A stretch of DNA of 64,000 nucleotides from Picosynechococcus sp. PCC 7002. GTDB lineage: Bacteria > Cyanobacteriota > Cyanobacteriia > Cyanobacteriales > MRBY01. The notes beneath the pieces were generated by a model. It made no database searches. It saw only the letters and a program-made list of their open reading frames with translations, and was not told the DNA's origin. This document shows positions 25,654 to 34,576 of this stretch, in pieces; positions within the stretch are counted from its first letter, which is position 1, and each line of letters begins with the position of its first letter. Where the stretch lies: the NCBI RefSeq assembly GCF_963860125.1, contig NZ_CAWLFA010000001.1, forward strand, positions 682,001 to 746,000. The letters are read 5' to 3'. A program made the position numbers and the translations under genes.

Positions 25654-25722
25654 ATTCCAGGAGTACAATGGAGGTAGGAGGAAGTCGAAGGATTCATACT
25701 GAAATGATCCTCGCCAGCGACC

Positions 25723-26391
25723 ATGGATCTTCCACCCACCAATGATTTCTGTGCCGATCCCACCGTTGCTTTACGTCAGCGGATGGTTAAGCAGCAAATT
25801 ATCGCCAGGGGCGTGAACGATCCAGCTGTCTTAGCCGCGCTCCAGCAAGTGCCCCGGCATCGCTTTGTGCCTGATTCTCTCCAAAATCTCGCCTACGCCG
25901 ATCAACCCCTTACCATCGGCTATGGCCAAACTATTTCCCAGCCCTATATCGTCGCCTACATGACCGAGGCGGCCCACCTGACGCCCAGCAGCAAAGTTTT
26001 AGAAATTGGTACGGGGTGCGGTTATCAAGCGGCGATCCTCGCCGAAATTGCCCAGGAAGTTTTTACCGTTGAAGTTGTGCCCGAATTAGCCCGGCAAGCC
26101 CGCGATCGCCTCGAAGCATTGGGCTATCAGAATATTCACTACAAGATTGGTGACGGTTACCAGGGCTGGTCAGAATTTGCTCCCTACGACGCGATCCTTG
26201 TTACGGCGGCCCCAGACCATCGGCCCCAACCGTTACTGCAACAATTGGCCGTGGGCGGTCACCTGGTAATACCTGTGGGCACCGTCGGCCAACGCCTTGA
26301 AGTCCTCCACAAAACCAGCACTGACTTGGAAATGGAAAAGGCGATCGCTGTGCGGTTTGTGCCACTCCAGGGTCACAGCTACGGATTTTGA
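25723..26391 (+). CDS. pcm: Protein-L-isoaspartate O-methyltransferase
   Basis: This enzyme repairs isomerised aspartyl residues in aged proteins by methylating them with S-adenosylmethionine. The 222-residue protein shows the family's N-terminal RQRMVKQQI and the substrate loop GYGQTISQPYIVAYMTE. The SAM motif VLEIGTGCGYQAAILAEI is near residue 90, with the post-II region VTAAPDHRPQPLLQQL near 165. Start ATG 25723 gives a slightly long N-terminus (MDLPPTNDFCADPTVA). It follows tyrA by 69 bases on the same strand, so co-transcription is possible. Confidence 0.95.
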   Translation: MDLPPTNDFCADPTVALRQRMVKQQIIARGVNDPAVLAALQQVPRHRFVPDSLQNLAYADQPLTIGYGQTISQPYIVAYMTEAAHLTPSSKVLEIGTGCGYQAAILAEIAQEVFTVEVVPELARQARDRLEALGYQNIHYKIGDGYQGWSEFAPYDAILVTAAPDHRPQPLLQQLAVGGHLVIPVGTVGQRLEVLHKTSTDLEMEKAIAVRFVPLQGHSYGF

Positions 26392-26551
26392 GTAAATTTG
26401 GATAGGAATTGTCCCATCTCTATTGCTCGCATCGAGACTTCCTGGAGAGTGACCTAGACGGTTTGGGAATCCGGCGCAACGGCCACATATTTTGTGGAGG
26501 CGATCGCCTAAAATTGAACCAGCTTTCTCTACACTTTTTCTTTCTGTTATC

Positions 26552-26926
26552 GTGACTTTGCCTCCCCTAACAACGGACACTATTCAGCAAATCATTGACG
26601 ATCGCCTTGAGGATGAAACGCTCCATCAGTTGGTCTGGCATTACCTCGGCTACCGTTACGATGAAACTCAAAAATGCTGGAATCTTGACCAAGTTGATCC
26701 AGCCTGGGCCGAAAAATATCCAGAACCACCTAAGTTCATTGAGGAACGTCCCCCCACGGTGCAACTGACCCGCTCGATCCCCAAACCCTATAAGGCTCTG
26801 CTCAAGGAAAAAATGGGCTTTAAGGGCTACACAGTTGATCAACTGATTCCGCGCCTGACGCGGCGGGCGACCATGGCCAGTTGGCTCCTTAGCTATATGG
26901 CCCAACACGATTTGTTAGAGGTTTAG
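26552..26926 (+). CDS. Conserved cyanobacterial hypothetical protein, 124 residues
   Basis: A small soluble protein that begins with GTG 26552 (VTLPPLTTDTIQQIIDDRLE). It is rich in Trp, Tyr and Pro, with a central YPEPPKFIEERPPTVQLTRS and a helical end TRRATMASWLLSYMAQHDLL. I do not recognise a motif. The longer ATG frame from 26492 would add 20 residues that overlap a HIP1 site and have no homologue character that I recall. The stop is three bases before the GTG start of the MOSC gene, so the two are coupled. Confidence 0.75.
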   Translation: MTLPPLTTDTIQQIIDDRLEDETLHQLVWHYLGYRYDETQKCWNLDQVDPAWAEKYPEPPKFIEERPPTVQLTRSIPKPYKALLKEKMGFKGYTVDQLIPRLTRRATMASWLLSYMAQHDLLEV

Positions 26927-26929
26927 CGA

Positions 26930-27739
26930 GTGGCACGGGTGACGGCCTTATGGATTTATCCGGTGAAGTCCTGCGGCGGGATCGCTTTGGAGACAGTGGA
27001 AGTTTTGACCCAGGGTTTTCAAGGCGATCGCCAATGGATGATTGTTGATGCCGACGGGAAATTTCTCAGTCAACGGCAATATCCCCAACTGGCCAGGGTT
27101 AAGCCCCACATGATAGAGGATAATCTCACCTTAACTTTTGATGATTTTTCGCCCCTGAAACTGTCTCCCAAAACCGTAGGCTCCCTCAAACCCGTGACAA
27201 TCTGGCGCAACCAGACCCAAGCCCTTGACCAAGGCCCTGAAGCTGCCGCTTGGTTTTCGGAGGTGCTACAAACCCCCTGCCGTCTTGTGCGCCAATCCCC
27301 CGACCATCCCCGGCCCGTTAACCCAAAATATGCCCTATGGGAGACCCAAAATGTCAGTTTTGCCGATGGTTATCCGGTGCTCCTCACCAATACTGCTTCT
27401 TTAAAGCTGCTGGAAGAAAAATTAGGGGCAGCCGTTTCGATAAATCAGTTTCGTCCTAACCTAGTGGTTGAGACAGCACAACCCTTTGCGGAAGATCATT
27501 GGCAGACTGTGGACATTGGTGGCACGACCTTTGTCACCGCCAAACCCTGCGAACGTTGCATTGTGATTACAACAAATCAAACCACAGGCGATCGCCACCC
27601 AACTCAAGAACCCCTCCGCACTCTGGGCACTTTTCGACGCACTGCCAAAGGCATTCTTTTTGGCATTAACCTCATGCCCACAAGCTCCGGCAAGATTTCA
27701 GTGGGAGATGCTGTAATCCTGGATTCAACGATGTTTTAA
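26930..27739 (+). CDS. MOSC domain protein
   Basis: A 269-residue protein with an N-terminal MOSC beta-barrel domain (VTALWIYPVKSCGGIAL at the start, about 1-120) and a C-terminal MOSC domain with the typical KPCERCIVITTNQTTG block near residue 205. MOSC proteins handle molybdenum cofactor or sulfur transfer; relatives include the eukaryotic amidoxime-reducing component and bacterial YcbX, which reduce N-hydroxylated compounds. The block's cysteine would be the candidate Mo ligand. The start is GTG at 26930, right after the upstream stop. No redox partner domain (ferredoxin) is fused at the C-terminus, unlike YcbX. Confidence 0.9.
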   Translation: MARVTALWIYPVKSCGGIALETVEVLTQGFQGDRQWMIVDADGKFLSQRQYPQLARVKPHMIEDNLTLTFDDFSPLKLSPKTVGSLKPVTIWRNQTQALDQGPEAAAWFSEVLQTPCRLVRQSPDHPRPVNPKYALWETQNVSFADGYPVLLTNTASLKLLEEKLGAAVSINQFRPNLVVETAQPFAEDHWQTVDIGGTTFVTAKPCERCIVITTNQTTGDRHPTQEPLRTLGTFRRTAKGILFGINLMPTSSGKISVGDAVILDSTMF

Positions 27740-27761
27740 AATTCCCTGTCCCCAGACGTCA

Positions 27762-29282
27762 TTAAACCTGAAGGCAGCGAATCGCTTCCAACATCCCCCT
27801 GGCCTTATCAAGGGTTTCTTGGTATTCCCGTTCCGGCTCGGAGTCTGCGACGATGCCCGCGCCCGCCTGGACAAAGACCTGGTGCTGATTCCCCTGCGAT
27901 CGCACAATCATGCTCCGGATCGTAATCGCCGTATTCAGTTGGCCTTCAAAATCGTAGTAACCGTAGACGCCAGAGTAGGGGCCACGTCGTTCGGGTTCCA
28001 GTTCGTTGATAATTTCTAAAGCGCGAATTTTCGGCGCACCGCTGACTGTTCCGGCGGGAAAACAAGCCTGTAATAAATTCCAAGCCGATTGGTCGGGGGC
28101 TAAATCTCCCATCACATTACTCACGATGTGCATCACGTGAGAATAACGTTCGATGATCATCAAATCCCCAACTGTGACCGTGCCTTTTTCGCAGACGCGA
28201 CCGAGGTCATTGCGGCCCAAATCCACAAGCATCACGTGTTCAGCGATTTCCTTAGGGTCGGCCAAGAGGTCTTTTTCTAACGCTAAATCCTCAGCTTGGG
28301 TTTTCCCCCGGCGTCGCGTGCCCGCAATCGGTCGGAGCATCGCCTGGAGTTTTCCGTCTGGCGTTTGCTCGGCTTTGACCATAATCTCTGGGCTAGAGCC
28401 GATGAGTTGCCAATCCCCAAAATTGTAAAAAGACATGTAGGGAGAAGGGTTAATCAGGCGCAGGGAACGGTAGAGATCAAAGGGATGGCCTTCGTAGCTC
28501 GTCTGGAGCCGCTGGGAAAGCACCACCTGAAAAATATCTCCGGCCTTAATGTATTCCTTTGCCTTGGCGACGTTCTGGCAAAACTGTGCTTGGGAAGTGT
28601 TGCTTTCGTACTTGAGGGCTTCCCCGTCTGGGTTGGCGAGCCATTCTAAGGGTTTGGCGGCAACAGGCAAAGGCAACTTGAGCTTGAGGACTAATTTCGT
28701 CACGCGATCGCAGGCATTTAGGTAGGCTTCTTCTAGGGGCACCGCCGGATCCCGCAGGTCAGCATAGGTGATGACCCAAATCTTGCGTTTAACTTGGTCA
28801 AAAATGATCAAGCTATCAATTTGCATCCAGAGGCCATCGGGTAGATCCTCTTCTTGGCGTTCGTACACCGGCACCCGTGGTTCGATCCAGCGCATCAACT
28901 CATAGCCCCACATCCCAAATAGACCACCAATCCCCGGTGGTAATTCCGACAGTTGGACAGGCTTAATGCTGGCGAGACATTGGGCCAACACATCAAAGGG
29001 ATTGCCGCTAAATTCTTGGACAGCCCCATCACGGAATTTTTGCGTGGTGCGATCGCCTTTATTTTCTAAGACCCAAACCGGATCGCAACCGAGGAAACTA
29101 TAGCGACCAATATTTTCGCCCCCCTCAACGGACTCCAACAGAAAATTGTAGGGTTGATCTGCACAAACCTTGTACCAAGCCGACACTGGCGTTTCGAGAT
29201 CCGCCACCCACTCCTGATAGACCGGAATAAAATTACCCTGTTGACTGAGATGCCGAAACTGCTCGAAATCAGGAAAAATCAT
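27762..29282 (-). CDS. trpE: Anthranilate synthase component I
   Basis: TrpE converts chorismate to anthranilate with ammonia from a TrpG partner, the first step of tryptophan synthesis. From ATG 29282 the protein is 506 residues. It carries the tryptophan-binding LLES motif in NFLLESVEGGENIGRYSFLG near residue 46, which implies feedback inhibition. The chorismate-binding core has SPYMSFYNFG, RPIAGTRRRGKT, DLGRNDLGRVC and GTVSGAPKIRALEII. A longer frame to 29360 adds a hydrophobic 26-residue leader that homologues lack. trpG is not in the window. It lies divergently from nothing close: psaD is upstream on the same strand, 215 bases away. Confidence 0.95.
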   Translation of the reverse strand: MIFPDFEQFRHLSQQGNFIPVYQEWVADLETPVSAWYKVCADQPYNFLLESVEGGENIGRYSFLGCDPVWVLENKGDRTTQKFRDGAVQEFSGNPFDVLAQCLASIKPVQLSELPPGIGGLFGMWGYELMRWIEPRVPVYERQEEDLPDGLWMQIDSLIIFDQVKRKIWVITYADLRDPAVPLEEAYLNACDRVTKLVLKLKLPLPVAAKPLEWLANPDGEALKYESNTSQAQFCQNVAKAKEYIKAGDIFQVVLSQRLQTSYEGHPFDLYRSLRLINPSPYMSFYNFGDWQLIGSSPEIMVKAEQTPDGKLQAMLRPIAGTRRRGKTQAEDLALEKDLLADPKEIAEHVMLVDLGRNDLGRVCEKGTVTVGDLMIIERYSHVMHIVSNVMGDLAPDQSAWNLLQACFPAGTVSGAPKIRALEIINELEPERRGPYSGVYGYYDFEGQLNTAITIRSMIVRSQGNQHQVFVQAGAGIVADSEPEREYQETLDKARGMLEAIRCLQV

Positions 29283-29497
29283 AGGAAATGCGTCGGTCGC
29301 CTGGGGCACATGGAGGGCCGCTGGGACGGTAGATAAAAGTAAAAATAGAGCTAGACACAAAGAAGCGGAAGCCTTTTGTTCAGCTTTTCATCATAACAGA
29401 CTTTCTTCATCGGTCTGGGCTAATCGCCGCCACCAAGAAAGCCTTCATAACTCAAACTAAAACTGTCAACTTCCGCCCGAACTGTTGTGGTAAAAAT

Positions 29498-29926
29498 CTA
29501 GGCTTCGTAGGGGGCCACACCAGAAAACTTCAGGGTTGCCGGTTCGGGGTTGCTCCCGATATTGCGGTCAACTTTCCCTTTGTATTCGCGACCTTCGTTT
29601 ACCTTCTCAGAAGGTACACCATCGAGAGGATAGAGGAACTGAGTTTCGCCGGAGGGGAAGACACGGTAAATCTTATAGTCGGTAATCTTGGGCTTAAATT
29701 GTGTTTTCAGCTGAGTCCCGAGGGCAAGGCACTGTTCCTTGCGGGCAAAGTACATGAGGTTATCGCCTTCGTTCATGACCGCTGCACCACCGGTGGGCAG
29801 TTCAAAAACCTGCTCTTTTGCGCTAGACCAGGTGATGGCGTATTTTTCCTCCCGTTCAGCAGCGGCGAGTAGACCACCCGTGCTGCCACCGAATTTCGGT
29901 GTTTTTCCAGTAAGCTCGTTAGACAT
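29498..29926 (-). CDS. psaD: Photosystem I subunit II (PsaD)
   Basis: PsaD sits on the stromal side of photosystem I and docks ferredoxin. The 142-residue protein reads [20 protein letters not shown] at the N-terminus and contains the conserved [40 protein letters not shown] and [11 protein letters not shown] segments. It lacks a signal peptide, as expected for a peripheral cytoplasmic-side subunit. ATG 29926 is correct; an in-frame TTG two codons upstream is not used in homologues. A putative light-response region lies upstream (separate entry). Single-gene transcription unit. Confidence 0.98.
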   Translation of the reverse strand: MSNELTGKTPKFGGSTGGLLAAAEREEKYAITWSSAKEQVFELPTGGAAVMNEGDNLMYFARKEQCLALGTQLKTQFKPKITDYKIYRVFPSGETQFLYPLDGVPSEKVNEGREYKGKVDRNIGSNPEPATLKFSGVAPYEA

Positions 29927-29997
29927 GCTCAAAAATCTTTATTAAATAAAGGGTGTTTCGCAAATGCTATCACCAGACCCCTACGCCATAGATCAAG

Positions 29998-30032
29998 TGT
30001 CAAGAACTGTAACAGTTATTTTCTATTTGTAA
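29998..30032 (-). promoter_or_regulatory. psaD upstream region with TTACA repeats
   Basis: On the minus strand TTACA occurs at 30032-30028 and again at 30012-30008, two helical turns apart, followed by TTGACA (30003-29998). TTACA half-sites resemble those of HLR1 elements bound by RpaB in photosystem I promoters, although true HLR1 repeats are about ten bases apart. The rest of the 316-base gap 29927-30242 shows no reading frame or hairpin that I can support; the promoter of the esterase-like gene must lie in its right part. Confidence 0.3.
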
Positions 30033-30242
30033 GGGAAGCAGACAGGCAAATTTATCATCCTTTAGGGACTGTTTTGGTGGGAATGGCCCTAGGGGCAAAA
30101 GTTTCTGGCAAAAGCCACTAGAATGCGAGAAAATCCCCTTTTTTCCACTGCAAAACCTAGGCTTAGTAGAAGGTGAGCATCCGTTGTTTTTGGAATTTTT
30201 GGGTTAGGGGATGGGTTGAACCCAGCAGGTTAAAGAACATCT

Positions 30243-31127
30243 ATGGCAGAAGAATTTTACAAAGGTGGACAACGGGCTTGGTTCCATGATCAGGGCCATT
30301 GGGGCGGTTTTTTCCATACCTATGATCAGTTGCAACTCAAGGGTTTTGGGGCGCATTTTGATCAACCCCGCAAAATCCATGTCTTTTTACCACGAGATTA
30401 TGAAGTAACTGGCGATCGCCTGCCCGTACTTTACTGCAACGATGGCGACCATATTTTTTTCCCCGATGGGAATTTTGGTCAATGTTGGCAGGTGGCAGAA
30501 CGCTTGAGTCGACTGTATCTACGGGAGCAATTGCAAAAACTGATTGTCGTGGCCATTTGCCCCAATGATCGTGCCTACGAATATTCCCATATCCCGGATC
30601 AAGGTGGTGGCCTAGGGGATTACAGTCGTTATCTTGCCAAAGGACTGAAACCCTTTATCGATGAGCAATACCGCACCCAAACCGATCAAACGCTCATCGT
30701 CGGTGCTGCCCAAGGCGGGTTGGCTGCTTTTTACACGGCTACCCAGCACCCCCGCCAGTTTCCCCAAGTGGCCGCTTTATCCCCCTCTTTTTGGCTGGGA
30801 CTGGAGGCAAACCCAATGTCCATAAATGGTTTGGATGGGGCTTTTAAAATATCCCTTGAAAATTCGGCGTTGGTTTTTGCCGCGACTCCCGTTTTGAGCA
30901 ATCCTGAACTGCGCCCCAAAATTTACCTAGACTGGGGTTTAATGGCTGATACCCAGCACCAGGAGGCCCGGGCGAGATTACGGGGCCAAGAAATGCGATC
31001 GCTTTTAATCGAAGAGTTCCAATACCAAGAAAATGTGAATCTTTTTACCCTTGAAGATCCCCTTGGTCGCCACGATGAACTTGCCTGGGGCGATCGCCTT
31101 GAGACAATTTTGCAGCTTTTCTTCTAG
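30243..31127 (+). CDS. Esterase-like alpha/beta hydrolase with altered nucleophile site
   Basis: A 294-residue protein of the esterase D / enterochelin-esterase type. N-terminal strands lead into RKIHVFLPRDYE and LPVLYCNDGDHIFF, the usual oxyanion region. The nucleophile elbow, GxSxG in active members, reads VGAAQGGLAAFY, with Ala at residue 156 where the serine should be (codon GCC at 30708-30710). A histidine is available at the C-terminus (LGRHDELAWGDR), where the catalytic His normally sits. The protein may therefore be a binding protein or a pseudo-enzyme, or use another residue. No signal peptide. It stands alone between psaD and rimK. Confidence 0.85.
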   Translation: MAEEFYKGGQRAWFHDQGHWGGFFHTYDQLQLKGFGAHFDQPRKIHVFLPRDYEVTGDRLPVLYCNDGDHIFFPDGNFGQCWQVAERLSRLYLREQLQKLIVVAICPNDRAYEYSHIPDQGGGLGDYSRYLAKGLKPFIDEQYRTQTDQTLIVGAAQGGLAAFYTATQHPRQFPQVAALSPSFWLGLEANPMSINGLDGAFKISLENSALVFAATPVLSNPELRPKIYLDWGLMADTQHQEARARLRGQEMRSLLIEEFQYQENVNLFTLEDPLGRHDELAWGDRLETILQLFF

Positions 31128-31149
31128 CCCGTGGGCAAAAATCTGACCT

Positions 31150-32055
31150 CTAATACTGAATGCGATCGGTGGTTTTCCCAGGAGCGGCATTCTTTTCGAG
31201 ATATTCAATAATTTTTCCGGCCACATCAACCCCGGTGGTTTTTTCGATGCCTTCTAATCCCGGTGAAGAGTTAATTTCCATCACCAAAGGCCCATGGTTT
31301 GAGCGCAACAAATCTACCCCGGCGACCCGCAATCCCATCGCTTTAGCGGCCCGGACAGCGGTACTGCGCTCTTCGGGGGTGAGTCGAACTTTGTCCGCTT
31401 TGCCGCCCCGGTGCAAATTAGACCGAAATTCTCCCTCTGCTCCCTGGCGCTTCATTGCCGCCACGACTTTCTCGCCCACCACAAAACAGCGGATATCCGT
31501 GCCCTTGGCTTCGGCGATGTATTCTTGCACCAAAATGTTGGCATCCAACCCCCGAAAGGCTTCGATCACGGATTTGGCGGCCTGGTGGGTTTCCGCGAGC
31601 ACCACACCAATACCCTGGGTGCCTTCTAAAAGTTTAATGACGACAGGAGCACCACCCACGGTTTCGATGAGGCCATCAATGTCCTGGGTCGCGTGGGCAA
31701 AGCCTGTCACCGGGAGTCCAATGCCTTTGCGGGCTAAAATTTGCAGCGATCGCAGTTTATCGCGGGACCGAGAAATCGCCTGGGATGTATTGGCACTAAA
31801 CCCTCCCATCACTTCAAACTGACGCACCACCGCCGTACCGTAAAAGGTGGCCGATGCTCCAATGCGAGGAATAATCGCGTCAAAATTTTCTAACCGCTGC
31901 CCCTGGTAAATGACAAAGGGTTGATGGGAAGTGATGTTCATGTAGCAGCGCATGAAATTAATCACCTGGACGTCGTGGTGGCGATTTTCGGCGGCTTCCC
32001 GGAGACGACGGGTGGAATAGAGTTTTGGATCTTGGGAGAGAATAGCAATTTTCAT
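31150..32055 (-). CDS. rimK: RimK-type ATP-grasp glutamate ligase
   Basis: A 301-residue ATP-grasp ligase of the RimK group, which adds glutamate residues to the C-terminus of ribosomal protein S6 in Escherichia coli. The N-terminal domain starts [18 protein letters not shown]. The ATP-grasp body has [20 protein letters not shown] near residue 133, the [17 protein letters not shown] strand and the Mg-binding [18 protein letters not shown] near 257. The last 14 or so residues are polar and variable. Its ATG overlaps the stop of the upstream gene as ATGA, so the pair is translated together. S6 as substrate is assumed from the family; poly-glutamate synthesis is also reported for RimK. Confidence 0.94.
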   Translation of the reverse strand: MKIAILSQDPKLYSTRRLREAAENRHHDVQVINFMRCYMNITSHQPFVIYQGQRLENFDAIIPRIGASATFYGTAVVRQFEVMGGFSANTSQAISRSRDKLRSLQILARKGIGLPVTGFAHATQDIDGLIETVGGAPVVIKLLEGTQGIGVVLAETHQAAKSVIEAFRGLDANILVQEYIAEAKGTDIRCFVVGEKVVAAMKRQGAEGEFRSNLHRGGKADKVRLTPEERSTAVRAAKAMGLRVAGVDLLRSNHGPLVMEINSSPGLEGIEKTTGVDVAGKIIEYLEKNAAPGKTTDRIQY

Positions 32056-32510
32056 GGTTGGTGGGGATGATCCGGTTGGCTTTGGAGAAAAGATTTGCTC
32101 ACATCAACGAGGAATCGTTTGCGCAGGGCCTGGCGTCCAAGGAGCATCCGATAACCCATTAAGGAGCGATTGGTGAGATTGAGTTCAATGAGCCAACGGT
32201 GTTCGCCTAGTTGAACATGGGTTTCGATGACGGGCCGCAGTTGCTTTTGGCCATTGGAACTTTTGATGCTGCGGTGTTCGACCAAAGGGGCTTCTATGGT
32301 AACGGTGTCATGGATATTGTGCTGGTGGGGGTGAATTTGGAAACGAACCATCTCGCGATCGCCTTGGTGAAAATAGTGAATGCGGGTGGCATGGATCGAA
32401 GAGGAGCCAGCACCGGTGTCAATTTTGGCGCGAATCACGGGGATCTGAAAATCCGGGAGCGCCACACATTCTCGCCAACCAATGGTCGATAGGATGGGTT
32501 TTCTTTTCAT
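32052..32510 (-). CDS. rimB: RimK-associated retropepsin-like zinc protease (RimB family)
   Basis: A 152-residue protein of the RimB / DUF785 family. The motif [14 protein letters not shown] near residue 29 contains the aspartic-protease DTG triplet, followed by a conserved histidine. The C-terminal half carries [23 protein letters not shown], in which LLGRQAL is the family's second signature. Relatives in other bacteria control RimK-made glutamate tails. The arrangement rimB-rimK with a 4-base ATGA overlap is direct support for a joint job. Protease activity rests on the DTG motif and family knowledge. Confidence 0.88.
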   Translation of the reverse strand: MKRKPILSTIGWRECVALPDFQIPVIRAKIDTGAGSSSIHATRIHYFHQGDREMVRFQIHPHQHNIHDTVTIEAPLVEHRSIKSSNGQKQLRPVIETHVQLGEHRWLIELNLTNRSLMGYRMLLGRQALRKRFLVDVSKSFLQSQPDHPHQP

Positions 32511-32554
32511 ACAACGGCAGTCTAGGAGACAAAGTTTAAATTCTTGCTAAGGCT

Positions 32555-33337
32555 TCAGCTAGAAGCACTGGTATAAAACCGTAGGGCAAACCGCCACACC
32601 ACATTAGACAATAACAGCAGCAGCAGGCCCAAACAACCGGCACCAGCAATCCACCCCAGAGGCGATCGCCCCAACATGGTTTCCGCAGGAATGGTCGTTA
32701 AAAAAACAATGGGGACAATGAAGGTAAAGAAAAAACGAAAGACCCCCGGATAGGCCACAATCGGGTAACGCCCCGCCTCAAGGAAACCCCGCAGCACCTC
32801 GGTGACATTATAAATTTTCACAAACCAGATACTCGTTGCCCCCAACATAAACCAGAGGCTGTAGAGGATCAACATCCCAAACCCGATGGGAACCAGACTC
32901 AACACATAATTGAGCGGTGACAGACCCAACTGCAGCCCGATGTAGACCAAAATTCCCAGTCCTAAAACCAAGTCAGGCAAGCCCCAGGGGGAAATCATCC
33001 GCGCCGAGAGCCAAAATTGACTACTGATGGGCTTGAGCAGCACAAAATCGAGGGTGCCTTCCTGTACCTGTTGCACGATCCGGTTGAGATTCGGCGAAAA
33101 AAAAGTATTGGCCACCCCCTGCAAGAGGGTAAACATGCCCACCACCAGCATCGCCTCTTGCCAAGTCCAACCGGAAAATTGATACCCCGTGCGGTAAAAC
33201 AAAAAGAGGCTGAACAGGCTGCCCGCCAAATTCCCCACACTACTGAGGGCCGCAATGAAAAAATTTAAACGATACTCCAATTCGGCGGCGATCGCCGTAC
33301 TCCAAAACAGTCCTAAAATGCGCCAATACTTGCCCAT
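32555..33337 (-). CDS. ABC-2 type permease
   Basis: A 260-residue integral membrane protein with six predicted helices, starting MGKYWRILGLFWSTAIAAEL. The loop RIVQQVQEGTLDFVLLKPIS near residue 90 is the hallmark of the DUF990 / ABC-2 permease family, usually paired with an ATPase and a second permease. Neither partner is adjacent; a DrrA-type ATPase is encoded at 53424-54446, but a link is only conjecture. ATG 33337 is preferred to an upstream TTG at 33373, which would overlap the DUF4330 gene. It follows that gene by 10 bases, so the two probably act together. Confidence 0.88.
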   Translation of the reverse strand: MGKYWRILGLFWSTAIAAELEYRLNFFIAALSSVGNLAGSLFSLFLFYRTGYQFSGWTWQEAMLVVGMFTLLQGVANTFFSPNLNRIVQQVQEGTLDFVLLKPISSQFWLSARMISPWGLPDLVLGLGILVYIGLQLGLSPLNYVLSLVPIGFGMLILYSLWFMLGATSIWFVKIYNVTEVLRGFLEAGRYPIVAYPGVFRFFFTFIVPIVFLTTIPAETMLGRSPLGWIAGAGCLGLLLLLLSNVVWRFALRFYTSASS

Positions 33338-33347
33338 GGAGTCGAGC

Positions 33348-33881
33348 CTATTTCTCCACTGCCCGGATATCAATCACGCTGCCATTGAAATCGTAATTAA
33401 ACCCCTCAAGGCGCAAGGTATGGCCAATTTTGACCTTGTTGTTGCCAAAAACATAGCCATTATCTGTTTTCTGGGCTTCGCTGGTTAACACAATCCGAAA
33501 ATCCCCAATATTCTGTACCTCAGGACGGGGATCATTCAACGGTAAAACAGAGCCGTCCGGCTGGGGCACAGGGGTTGTCCGGGGCAACAGCTCAATGGAC
33601 TTAATGCCGACATTCGCAAAGGGTTGATTGCGGATCACGATGGAGGTCGTTTCAGACCCTTGAAATTCTGCCACAAAGGTCTCTGGGGACTTCACACTCA
33701 GACCCCGCACCAGGACTTCCACCTCGATCGCTTCCATGGCTGACCCAATTTGGGCCACGGAACCCGAACGACCGGGGAGGAAAAAAATACCAAAAACTAC
33801 GCCGAGAATGATCAGAAGTGCCCCCAGATCGAGGATGCTCACTTTGCCGAAAAGACGCCCTTTTGAATCCAACAGAGCCAT
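33348..33881 (-). CDS. DUF4330 membrane-anchored protein
   Basis: A 177-residue protein (MALLDSKGRLFGKVSILDL) with one N-terminal membrane helix (about residues 17-37). A soluble beta-rich domain follows with repeated VRGLSVKSPETF / VIRNQPFANVGIKSIELLPR patterns, and an end segment GHTLRLEGFNYDFNGSVIDI. This is the layout of the DUF4330 family, common in cyanobacteria and always near ABC-2 permeases in my recollection. The anchored domain faces the periplasm or lumen if the helix is a signal anchor. ATG 33881 replaces a longer frame at 33899. The 10-base gap to the permease gene supports a shared operon. Confidence 0.85.
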   Translation of the reverse strand: MALLDSKGRLFGKVSILDLGALLIILGVVFGIFFLPGRSGSVAQIGSAMEAIEVEVLVRGLSVKSPETFVAEFQGSETTSIVIRNQPFANVGIKSIELLPRTTPVPQPDGSVLPLNDPRPEVQNIGDFRIVLTSEAQKTDNGYVFGNNKVKIGHTLRLEGFNYDFNGSVIDIRAVEK

Positions 33882-33963
33882 ATGTTTGTGGAAATACACT
33901 AAAAGTTTTTTTAACCCTCCACATTATAGGGGAGGTGGCCGCCGTCCCCCGATAAATTCGCCC

Positions 33964-34485
33964 TTAACCGTCTTGGGGAGGGGACATCGGCAGCGGCGAT
34001 CGCCCAACTTCCGGGGAGGCTTGTCTCTGTAGTTGAGGCCGTCGTCGGGACTGTTGATAGAGTCGGTAAAGGGCATAGGTAAATAGAGAAGGCCCCACCA
34101 GAGCACAAAGCACAATGACTCCATAAATCCAGAGGGGTAACACGGACGGTTCTCCCCCAGGGGAATTTGTCTGAGCATTAGTCTCGGCGGGTGGCGGCGT
34201 TGTTGTTGCCGGGGGGGCGTCCGCACCACTGATCGTTTGGGATGATGGGGATTCCGTTTCCTCCAAAACCCGCGCCGCTGTCTGGGCTGGCAATTGTCCC
34301 AAAAGACTATCCACCACCGGAATTGGCACCCGAGGATTGACCAGGGTTGCGAAGCCCACACTACTGAGGGTTAACATCGCCAAGCAACTACCACCCAGGA
34401 AATAAGCGCGACCATGGTGGGTTTTAATGAGTTGTTTAAAAGTGATCAGGCGAGGCGGTTGTTTTTTCGGGGAAGTAGAAGCCAT
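33964..34485 (-). CDS. Two-helix membrane protein of unknown function
   Basis: A 173-residue protein with a basic N-terminus and a first hydrophobic helix (YFLGGSCLAMLTLSSVGFAT, about 28-50). A Pro/Thr/Ala/Ser-rich, probably disordered segment (about 75-115) and a second helix (LPLWIYGVIVLCALVGPSLF) come next, then a basic Gln/Arg tail. Topology and low complexity suggest an envelope protein with a flexible extracytoplasmic linker; I know no family name. The start ATG 34485 is chosen over TTG 34497. It precedes the DUF4330 gene by 82 bases on the same strand. Confidence 0.7.
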   Translation of the reverse strand: MASTSPKKQPPRLITFKQLIKTHHGRAYFLGGSCLAMLTLSSVGFATLVNPRVPIPVVDSLLGQLPAQTAARVLEETESPSSQTISGADAPPATTTPPPAETNAQTNSPGGEPSVLPLWIYGVIVLCALVGPSLFTYALYRLYQQSRRRPQLQRQASPEVGRSPLPMSPPQDG

Positions 34486-34576
34486 CGGCGGTGACAAAAT
34501 TTAAAGATTAGTAGCCTTTAGGCCAAGGGGATTAAAACAAGGTAATCGCTGGTAACTTCAGCATAACGAACTGGAT

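Noticed and set aside
31160..31822. 220-residue plus-strand frame opposite rimK
   Set aside because: Antisense to conserved ATP-grasp motifs; Ser/Thr/Pro-rich translation typical of a shadow frame.
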